12,849 nt of DNA from an uncultured Clostridia bacterium (lineage in GTDB: Bacteria; Bacillota; Clostridia; Oscillospirales; CAG-272). Made by a program: the position numbers and the translations under genes. Positions 7,485-12,849 of this stretch are shown here, one piece after another. Location: assembly GCA_904502055.1 (NCBI GenBank), contig CAJGDZ010000029.1:1-12849 (forward strand), read 5' to 3'. Position 1 is the first letter of the stretch, and every line of letters starts with the position of its first letter. The notes beneath the pieces were generated by a model. That model had not been told where the DNA came from and ran no database searches. It worked only from the letters and a program-made list of their open reading frames with translations.

Positions 7485-9772
7485 ATCTGTTTTACAGACG
7501 CCCCCTCGCACAGTTCTGTGCTCTTTTTGCGGCAGCCTCAATCGTCGGTGCTTGTCTTACGAAAAAGCACCTTTCCCTTCACTTGCCGCTGGCAATTTTA
7601 TCCATTCTTATATCGGCATTGCTTATAGCGGTGCCGATTTTTGCAAGACGCTTCCATCCAAAATTACTCACCCCGGCGCTTTCCCTTCTTTTTGTCGCCC
7701 TCTCACTTATTCAGTCTTATATGGCCGTCAACCGCAAGCTTGAAACCGTTTCCCGTTTTGAGGGGATGGCGCAGACCTGCACGTTGGAAATTCGTGAATC
7801 GACACTATCCACAAGTTATCTCTCCACATATCGTGCAGAGATCCGGCAGATCGGTGAGAGCCGTGTGGCAATCCAAAGCAAAATCACCTTTCCTTTTGAT
7901 GCCGAGCTTTCGGTCGGCGATCGCATAGAAGGCAATTTCTACATCCTGGCAGCAAGCGAGGATGCCGAGAACGCTTCGTACCTGCTTTCCGAGGGCATCC
8001 TGGCCACGCTGGAGGCCGCGGATGAGAGCGTGACCGTGATCGGTCACACGACGCCCGATCCTCTTTCCAAGGCGCTTTTCTCACTCCGCGACCACCTTTC
8101 GGATCTTATCGACCGCCATGTTGGCGGCGAGGAGGGGCATTTGATCTCCTCACTGTTTCTCGGCAGGCGCGATCTTCTCCGAGACAGCACCGTACGCGAC
8201 TTTCGCCGTACGGGCACTACGCATCTTCTCGCCATCAGCGGCATGCACCTGTCGGTCATCGTTTTGTTTGTCGACCTTTTGCTCCGTGTTTTTGGCGTAA
8301 GCAAGAAGTGGCGTTGTGTCGCCGTTTTGCTCGTCACCCTCTTTTATCTGGCGCTGACCGGCTTTGCGCTTTCGGCCTGTCGCGCGTTTCTGATGTGCTG
8401 CTTTGTCTACCTCTCCTGGCTTTTTCACGGCGAAGGCGATACGGTGACCTCACTGTTTTTCGCACTCTTTTTCCTTCTGCTGATCTCACCCACCTCGGTT
8501 TACGACGTCGGTATGTGGATGTCGGTGCTGGCGGTGCTCGGCATTGTGATCGTCTTGAATTTTTTGGAGTCCTTGCGGGAGCGACTTCGAAAAAGAGGTA
8601 TGAGCAAGAAAAAGCTTCGCCTTGTTTACTCGGCAGTCTCCGCCGTATGCATCTCCCTTGCCGCCGAGCTTTTCATCCTTTTCCCGATGTGGCTGGCCTT
8701 TGATGAGCTTTCGCTCGTCGCGCTCCCCTGCGGATTGCTTCTCTCGCCGCCAGTGACGGCGACCTTGTTCCTTACGCCCTTTCTGTTCCTTTTCGCGTGG
8801 TTTCCGCCGTTTGCCTTTTTAATCGGACGGATTCTGTACGGCATCTCTCATATGATCCTGGAGGGCGTCACCGAATTTTCCCGTTTACGCGGGATCACCG
8901 TCTCGCTCGGACATCGCTTTTTTGATTTTTTCGTTCCCATCTTCTCGCTGATCCTCCTTATTCTTTTGATTGTAAAGCTAAGGAAGAAGTGGCTGATCCC
9001 CGCCGCGATGGGCGCGGCCATTCTCTCACTTGCCGCCTTTCTTTGCTTTTTGCGCATCCCGTCGCCCGACACGGTAACAGCAGATTACCTGGCACAAGGG
9101 GAAAGCGCCCTGCTCGCATTCACCACAGGCGAGCAAAGCGTGGTTTGCGATCTCTCAAGCGGCTCATACACCGTGATCGGCCAGACCCACACCCTTCTTG
9201 CCAAACAACGCGCCACCGAGATCTCCGCCTTTCTTTTGACCCATTACCATCAAAATCATATCCGAAGCATCTCTCGTCTGCTTGAAGGCGCAACGGTTCG
9301 CTCGCTTTACCTTCCCCTGCCGCAAACCGAGACGGAAAGCGGCATTCTGGAGACGCTTATCACACAGGCCAAGGAGCAAGACTGCAAGGTCACACTTTAT
9401 GACCGCGGCAGGCCGCTCGTCCTTGGAGAGCTTACACTTGAGATCTCAAAGGAGGTGTATCTCAAGCGCTCAACGCACCCCACCTTTTATCTTTCGGCAA
9501 GTGCCCACGGTCAAACGCTGATCTACGCGGCCGAGTCGGTTCACGAGGATGAGACGCTTTATACCGGACTTTGCAGGCAAACCGAAAGCGCCGAGGTTTT
9601 GATCCTCGGCAACCACGGCCCCATCACCAAGGAGAATTTTTCCTATCCCCTCGGGGACGGCTACGTGCTTGTGGCCGACGCCACGCTTGCCGAGCATTTC
9701 TTTTTAACCGAGCCGCCAACAGGCACGGTCCTTCGCGACACCACACGCCTCACCTATTGCTTTCCAAAATAA
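7481..9772 (+). CDS. comEC: ComEC/Rec2-family DNA uptake channel protein
   Basis: By family knowledge ComEC forms the inner-membrane channel for single-stranded DNA in transformation. The 763-aa protein has the usual order. N-terminal hydrophobic segments (about 10-75) are followed by an OB-fold-like region (about 95-190). The polytopic Competence domain (about 210-500) contains TGTTHLLAISGMHLSV and LTGFALSACRAFLM, plus ISPTSVYDVGMWMSVLAVLG. A C-terminal metallo-beta-lactamase-like domain runs from about 530 to the end. In that domain HYHQNH (588-593) replaces HxHxDH, AAES (683-686) stands where a GD is expected, and GNHG replaces HHG. It may therefore lack nuclease activity. The gene is translationally coupled to murB. 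No comEA, comF or pilus genes are in view, so competence cannot be concluded. Confidence 0.92.
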   Translation: MNLFYRRPLAQFCALFAAASIVGACLTKKHLSLHLPLAILSILISALLIAVPIFARRFHPKLLTPALSLLFVALSLIQSYMAVNRKLETVSRFEGMAQTCTLEIRESTLSTSYLSTYRAEIRQIGESRVAIQSKITFPFDAELSVGDRIEGNFYILAASEDAENASYLLSEGILATLEAADESVTVIGHTTPDPLSKALFSLRDHLSDLIDRHVGGEEGHLISSLFLGRRDLLRDSTVRDFRRTGTTHLLAISGMHLSVIVLFVDLLLRVFGVSKKWRCVAVLLVTLFYLALTGFALSACRAFLMCCFVYLSWLFHGEGDTVTSLFFALFFLLLISPTSVYDVGMWMSVLAVLGIVIVLNFLESLRERLRKRGMSKKKLRLVYSAVSAVCISLAAELFILFPMWLAFDELSLVALPCGLLLSPPVTATLFLTPFLFLFAWFPPFAFLIGRILYGISHMILEGVTEFSRLRGITVSLGHRFFDFFVPIFSLILLILLIVKLRKKWLIPAAMGAAILSLAAFLCFLRIPSPDTVTADYLAQGESALLAFTTGEQSVVCDLSSGSYTVIGQTHTLLAKQRATEISAFLLTHYHQNHIRSISRLLEGATVRSLYLPLPQTETESGILETLITQAKEQDCKVTLYDRGRPLVLGELTLEISKEVYLKRSTHPTFYLSASAHGQTLIYAAESVHEDETLYTGLCRQTESAEVLILGNHGPITKENFSYPLGDGYVLVADATLAEHFFLTEPPTGTVLRDTTRLTYCFPK

Positions 9773-9776
9773 AAAC

Positions 9777-9807
9777 GCCCCACGCTGCGACAAGCACAGC
9801 GTGGGGC
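9777..9807. terminator. Bidirectional intrinsic terminator between comEC and the GH36 gene
   Basis: A GC-rich perfect 11-bp stem GCCCCACGCTG/CAGCGTGGGGC (9777-9787 with 9797-9807) has a 9-nt loop. A T-containing tail (ATTCTTTATT) follows on + and GTTTTTATTTT on -. It starts 5 nt after the comEC stop and ends 5 nt before the minus-strand stop. Confidence 0.88.
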
Positions 9808-9812
9808 ATTCT

Positions 9813-11846
9813 TTATTCCAGAGTATATTCGCCGTCGGTAATGACCTTGTATATCCGGTATTCATTCTTTTCAAGGACCAGTGAAGCCGCCTTTGCCTTA
9901 AGCGGCGTGCGCGCGGCCACGTACACGGTCTCCCCGCTCTTGATCGGCGTACCGACAAGGCGCCCGCCTTGCTTTGTCCACGGTGTCTGCATAACGACCG
10001 AGGCGTCCGAGCCGACCACGGCCAAATCGTCGCGATCGGTGAAATACAGCACCAGCGAGCTGCGAGCCGGAACGGTGACCGAATACATACCGCCCTTATG
10101 AACACCAAATTCTCCGCTCCAGAATTCCCAGACCAACGCCTCTTTGTTTTCCACCGACATGGTACGGGGCGCATCACCCCAGTTGATGAGTGCCACCGTT
10201 CGGGTAGCCCCCTTCTTGCCAAAGTCCAGAACGCCGGGAATAAAGGAATCCATAAGGTCCAGCGGACGGGCACATTCCTGTGTCACAGGATACAGCTTGG
10301 AGATCAGCATAAGCTGCTGCTCGGAAAGAAGCGGAAGCTTATCGGAAAGCATCAGGATGCCGCCCGAGGCCGCCATAGCAGTCACATACGTGCGGATCTC
10401 ATCGTCCGTACGCGTGCAAAGACGGAAGCACTCCCCGTCCTCGTTTTCCTTTTTGCGGATGATGAGACAGTCCGCATCGATGAGATAATAATTTCTGTGA
10501 TAATAGTAGCGCTTAAGAACGGCGTTGAACACCGTACGAAGTGATTCCCAACGCTCAAACACGTCACCCGAAACGCGCATACCGTCCACAAGGCCGATCG
10601 CACCGCCAAAGGGCGTGGTGCAGCCAAGAAGGAAGGTGTCCTTGGTAACATTTTCACGGAAGAGTTTGAGTCCGAGACGGTAGTTTTCCAGCGCCGTAGC
10701 GTCGGGATCGTAATGCCTTCCTGCGGCAAGTGTGGGCGTTATGATGTCCATTTTAATATAGCGGAAGCCCCAATCATAGGACAGACGGCGGAAGATGCCA
10801 CCCATATATTCGCGCACCTTGGGGTGCGTGTAGTCCAGACAAAGTGCATTCCCCTTCCAGGGCTCACCGTCAGCTTTTTTTACGAACCAATCGGGATGCT
10901 CGCCGGCAAGCGGAATATCCGGCTTACAGCCAAAGGGTGCGATCCAAATGCCGGGAATATAGCCGGAGGCCTTGATCTCATCGGCAAACGCCTTCATATC
11001 GCCAAACTTGTCATTGGCCTCCCAGGTGCCCCAGCCATCATTCCAGCCCTCATCGATCTGAATGTACTTGACCGGAAGAAGCTCCTTATGGTCGGTCAAC
11101 ACCTGCATATTCTGGCGCATCCTCTCGGCGGAAATACCGGCTCCGTAGTAATACCACGAGCAATAGCCAAAGGGGTTTTCCCTCTCCGAGCGCGTAACGC
11201 CCGCAAGCCTTGCCACCTCGCGCGCAAACTTGTCAAGTCCGCTTACGCAGTCCTCACAGGGCGCAAGCAAAAACCACTCCGAGGTAACGCTGTCTCCGCT
11301 TCCAAGGGTATGAAGCTCGGTATTGCCAAAGGCGGTGATAAAGCCGTCTCGGCTCACCGTCACACTTGAAAAATACTTGTTGTAGGTTGCCGCGCCGAAC
11401 ACAAAGGCATCCCCCTCCACCGTGTCAAACACAGTGTTTTCAGCACTGGTATACACGGCGCCATAGACCGTGCGCACGGTATCGATCATCGACTGCATCT
11501 CGCACACGCTCATGCCGTTGCGGTTGATGGGACGGTTGACGATCATACGGTCAGGCGTTCGGCAAAGCGTACCCGCAAAGGCCGTGAAATCACAGGGCAC
11601 CGTAATATCCTGGCCGAGGTTTCGGAAGGTGGAGCGAATCAAAAATCCGTCAGCGCAAGGAGCCATCTCAAGGGTAAGATTGTCGCAAAAGGCCCGATTT
11701 CCCTCTACCGTCCATTCACCCGTGGCATAAACCGTAAGTACGTTGTAGTTTTTGCCGGGGTGCTTTAAGTAGCCCGTAATGTCAGAAACCAGTACCTCTC
11801 CTTTATCCGCTATGCAGAGCGATCCGTTTCGGATTTCAAAACTCAT
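9813..11846 (-). CDS. GH36-family alpha-galactosidase-like glycoside hydrolase
   Basis: A 677-aa probable cytosolic enzyme without a signal peptide, expected to release alpha-galactose from raffinose-type oligosaccharides or other galactosides. An N-terminal beta-sandwich (about 1-215) precedes a clan GH-D TIM barrel (about 225-540) and a C-terminal beta domain. Barrel landmarks are NPFGYCSWYYYG, YIQIDEGWNDGWGTW, PGIWIAPF, YIKMDIITP with nucleophile D367, and MRVSGDV with acid/base D428. The start at ATG 11844-11846 has AAAGGATGG about 8 nt upstream, and a good promoter lies further upstream. There is no linked sugar transporter or regulator. Alpha-N-acetylgalactosaminidase activity or another clan D specificity is possible, since the subgroup cannot be fixed by eye. 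Confidence 0.87.
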   Translation of the reverse strand: MSFEIRNGSLCIADKGEVLVSDITGYLKHPGKNYNVLTVYATGEWTVEGNRAFCDNLTLEMAPCADGFLIRSTFRNLGQDITVPCDFTAFAGTLCRTPDRMIVNRPINRNGMSVCEMQSMIDTVRTVYGAVYTSAENTVFDTVEGDAFVFGAATYNKYFSSVTVSRDGFITAFGNTELHTLGSGDSVTSEWFLLAPCEDCVSGLDKFAREVARLAGVTRSERENPFGYCSWYYYGAGISAERMRQNMQVLTDHKELLPVKYIQIDEGWNDGWGTWEANDKFGDMKAFADEIKASGYIPGIWIAPFGCKPDIPLAGEHPDWFVKKADGEPWKGNALCLDYTHPKVREYMGGIFRRLSYDWGFRYIKMDIITPTLAAGRHYDPDATALENYRLGLKLFRENVTKDTFLLGCTTPFGGAIGLVDGMRVSGDVFERWESLRTVFNAVLKRYYYHRNYYLIDADCLIIRKKENEDGECFRLCTRTDDEIRTYVTAMAASGGILMLSDKLPLLSEQQLMLISKLYPVTQECARPLDLMDSFIPGVLDFGKKGATRTVALINWGDAPRTMSVENKEALVWEFWSGEFGVHKGGMYSVTVPARSSLVLYFTDRDDLAVVGSDASVVMQTPWTKQGGRLVGTPIKSGETVYVAARTPLKAKAASLVLEKNEYRIYKVITDGEYTLE

Positions 11847-11868
11847 ACATTATTCCATCCTTTCATAA

Positions 11869-11876
11869 TGCTAGCA
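11869..11876. promoter_or_regulatory. Small palindrome at the GH36 transcription start (possible operator)
   Basis: TGCTAGCA is a perfect 8-bp palindrome. It lies 2 bp downstream of the minus-strand -10 box, over the predicted start site, where a repressor would act. It is short and could be chance. Confidence 0.25.
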
Positions 11877-11878
11877 CC

Positions 11879-11907
11879 ATTTTACAAAATTCTTCTTTAT
11901 TTGTCAA
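11879..11907 (-). promoter_or_regulatory. Sigma-A-type promoter of the GH36 gene
   Basis: On the minus strand the -35 is the consensus TTGACA (11902-11907) and the -10 is TAAAAT (11879-11884), with a 17-bp spacer. The start is predicted near 11872, about 25 nt before the ATG. Confidence 0.83.
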
Positions 11908-11981
11908 TATCAAAAGCGGATTTCAAAGAAGATATACCCCTTTCCCCAAAAGCCAATAAAAATTTTCTCAAAATTCGTTTC

Positions 11982-12010
11982 TAACATTTCGGAAACATTT
12001 TGCAAACAAA
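11982..12010 (+). promoter_or_regulatory. Three 11-bp-phased direct repeats, possible response-regulator binding site
   Basis: The heptads TAACATT (11982-11988), AAACATT (11993-11999) and AAACAAA (12004-12010) are separated by exactly 4 bp, an 11-bp period. OmpR/PhoB-family regulators bind such one-turn tandem repeats. The array ends 18 bp before TACAAT, so it covers about -59 to -31 and replaces a recognisable -35. An overlapping inverted repeat, CATTTTG/CAAAATG (11996-12013), is an alternative reading. Confidence 0.5.
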
Positions 12011-12028
12011 ATGCGAAAGAAAGCGCGG

Positions 12029-12034
12029 TACAAT
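12029..12034 (+). promoter_or_regulatory. -10 element of an activator-type promoter for the small-gene pair
   Basis: TACAAT is a good -10 box, but no -35 box sits 16-18 bp upstream; TTGCAA at 12000-12005 is 23 bp away. The phased repeats occupy the -35 region, which suggests dependence on an activator. The leader from about 12041 to 12095 has no clear secondary structure. Confidence 0.5.
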
Positions 12035-12095
12035 AGGCACACAATCAAGCAAGGCGCGCACCGCCGCCAATCAAACACAAAGAGAGGTAATGAAG

Positions 12096-12461
12096 ATGAA
12101 CAGAAACGATCAGCAATTTATGGCACAGAAGATCCGCACGCAGTACATGGAGAAGCAGCCCTCGGAGCTGGACGCGCTCCGCGCCCTTGACGCAAGAGTC
12201 AAGCGCCCCGCCCACGTTTTTGCCTACGTATTCGGTAGCCTTTCCGCCATCGTTATGGGGGCGGGTATGAGCCTTGTTATGACCGAGATCGGTGCGATGC
12301 TCGGTATGGCAAGCACCACGGTATCCGGCATCGTGATCGGCATTTTGGGAATGGCTATGGCCATCGTCAACTATCCGATCTACAAGCGAATTCTGGAGAA
12401 CCGCAAGCAGAAGTACGCCGCCGAGGTCCTGGCACTCAGTGACAAGATCATTCGGGACTAA
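12096..12461 (+). CDS. Small two-helix membrane protein of unknown function
   Basis: A 121-aa protein. The N-terminal ~45 residues are charged (MAQKIRTQYMEKQPSELDAL). Two hydrophobic helices follow, about residues 43-65 (FAYVFGSLSAIVMGAGMSLV) and 74-95 (TTVSGIVIGILGMAMAIVNY). A basic stretch (YKRILENRKQKY) and a short tail end it, so both ends should face the same side. Close relatives appear, as I recall, as conserved hypotheticals in Clostridia, some apparently labelled dihydropteridine reductase; no reductase motif is visible here and I do not adopt that name. Starts at 12000 and 12090 are in frame. The first precedes the predicted transcript, and the second leaves only 2 nt after AGAGAGG, whereas 12096 leaves 8 nt. 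The gene is followed after 14 nt by the next small gene. Confidence 0.82.
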   Translation: MNRNDQQFMAQKIRTQYMEKQPSELDALRALDARVKRPAHVFAYVFGSLSAIVMGAGMSLVMTEIGAMLGMASTTVSGIVIGILGMAMAIVNYPIYKRILENRKQKYAAEVLALSDKIIRD

Positions 12462-12475
12462 AAAGGAGAAAAAGG

Positions 12476-12772
12476 ATGGGAATCAAAGCATTTTTCAAAA
12501 AGGCATTTAACGATATGAAGGAGAGCACCAAGGCACAGCACGAGGTGGACAAAGCAAACTTTGCCGCCGCCAAGGCTGAGGCGAAGGCAACCTGGGAGGA
12601 GGCCAAAATGCCGCCCTCTCAGAGACAGGCAAAGATGCAGGAAGAGCGAGAGGCTCAGATTGCTGCGGCAAACGAGCGCAAGGCTGCCGCCGAGGCACGC
12701 ATCGACGCGGCAAAAGAAAAAGAAAAAGAAAAAGAAAAACACAAACAAAATTTTAACATTTCCGTGGTATAA
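12476..12772 (+). CDS. Small Lys/Ala/Glu-rich probable coiled-coil protein, function unknown
   Basis: A 98-aa protein with no signal peptide or membrane segment. The start MGIKAFFKKAFNDMKES could form an amphipathic helix suited to membrane-surface contact. Residues 18-85 are rich in Ala, Lys, Glu and Arg and look like long helices or coiled coil, broken at MPPSQR. A KEKEKEKEK tract encoded by a hexanucleotide repeat follows, then a short hydrophobic end (NFNISVV). The RBS AGGAG (12464-12468) lies 7 nt before the ATG, and the gene follows its upstream partner by 14 nt, so they are co-transcribed. The last codons and stop contain the predicted promoter of the downstream response regulator. I do not recognise a named family. 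Confidence 0.8.
   Translation: MGIKAFFKKAFNDMKESTKAQHEVDKANFAAAKAEAKATWEEAKMPPSQRQAKMQEEREAQIAAANERKAAAEARIDAAKEKEKEKEKHKQNFNISVV
12712..12739 (+). repeat. Hexanucleotide tandem repeat AAAAGA (about 4.7 units)
   Basis: G residues at 12716, 12722, 12728 and 12734 interrupt an A tract with a strict 6-bp period. The repeat lies in frame in the small coiled-coil gene, where each unit encodes Lys-Glu. Gain or loss of one unit would change the protein by two residues without a frameshift. Confidence 0.9.
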
Positions 12773-12773
12773 T
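12743..12773 (+). promoter_or_regulatory. Extended -10 promoter with two phased repeats, upstream of the response regulator
   Basis: TGGTATAAT (12765-12773) is a perfect extended -10 (TGnTATAAT), and no -35 is evident. AAACAAA (12743-12749) and TAACATT (12754-12760) are 11 bp apart and match heptads found upstream of the small-gene pair. The 9-mer TAACATTTC is shared by both sites. The element lies in the 3' end of the preceding gene, whose TAA stop (12770-12772) is inside the -10 box. Confidence 0.55.
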
Positions 12774-12813
12774 GAAGCCGTAACGGTAAAAAAGCCCCTC
12801 GGAGGATGATAAT

Positions 12814-12849
12814 ATGTTTAAGATTTTAGTGGTGGAGGACGATCGGGAT
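12814..12849 (+). CDS. Response regulator, receiver domain start (3' partial)
   Basis: The first 12 codons read MFKILVVEDDRD. This is the typical first beta strand and acidic pocket (E8, D9, D10) of a receiver domain, most often the OmpR/PhoB class. By family knowledge it would be phosphorylated by a partner sensor kinase, which would be expected just downstream. The RBS GGAGGA (12801-12806) lies 7 nt before the ATG. The output domain is outside the window, so the class is inferred. The 11-bp-phased repeats upstream fit an OmpR-type protein controlling its own gene. Confidence 0.85.
   Translation, partial: MFKILVVEDDRD

Noticed and set aside
12000..12095. N-terminal extension of the small membrane protein from an ATG at 12000
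   Set aside because: It would start upstream of the predicted -10 (12029-12034) and inside the repeat array. The extension is a polar, low-information peptide, and there is a good RBS for 12096.
12011..12095. A possible leader peptide starting at ATG 12011
   Set aside because: Its start lies before the predicted transcription start (about 12041), and no SD precedes it.

Overview
The window looks like a chromosomal segment of a strictly anaerobic Clostridia-type Firmicute, most likely an uncultured Oscillospiraceae/Ruminococcaceae-like gut bacterium. This is an inference from gene content (a HisIE fusion, PHP-type histidinol phosphatase, Mrp with an N-terminal Cys cluster, ComEC, GH36), strong AGGAGG-type ribosome binding sites, sigma-A-like promoters with exact 17-bp spacers, and AT-rich intergenic DNA around moderately GC-rich genes. 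No rRNA, tRNA, CRISPR array, insertion sequence or integrase was seen.

Layout. (1) Positions 1-1440 (+) hold the end of a histidine biosynthesis operon: hisIE (5' end outside the window) overlaps a PHP-family histidinol phosphatase by ATGA. (2) Positions 1469-3048 (-) hold an Mrp/NBP35 Fe-S carrier ATPase translationally coupled to a TraX-family membrane protein. A shared hairpin at 1439-1470 ends both units. (3) Positions 3228-4883 (+) hold a monocistronic gpmI (glycolysis), whose promoter is divergent from that of mrp. (4) Positions 4923-5699 (-) hold a sugar phosphate isomerase/epimerase-like TIM-barrel protein with its own promoter. (5) Positions 5868-9772 (+) hold a probable operon of a YjjG-like HAD phosphatase, murB and comEC, the last two overlapping by ATGA. 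(6) Positions 9813-11846 (-) hold a GH36 alpha-galactosidase-like enzyme with its own promoter. (7) Positions 11980-12849 (+) hold a two-gene unit (a small two-helix membrane protein and a small Lys/Ala/Glu-rich probable coiled-coil protein), followed by the first 12 codons of a response regulator.

Most of the window is housekeeping: histidine synthesis, Fe-S assembly, glycolysis, peptidoglycan precursor synthesis and galactoside use. The most interesting part is the right end. AACA-containing heptads spaced exactly 11 bp apart, including a shared 9-mer TAACATTTC, lie upstream of both the small-gene pair and the response regulator. This fits an OmpR/PhoB-type regulator controlling itself and two uncharacterised envelope-type small proteins. 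Two further points deserve attention. The ComEC metallo-beta-lactamase-like domain has lost several metal-ligand residues, and hisIE shows an abrupt change of codon preference within the gene.
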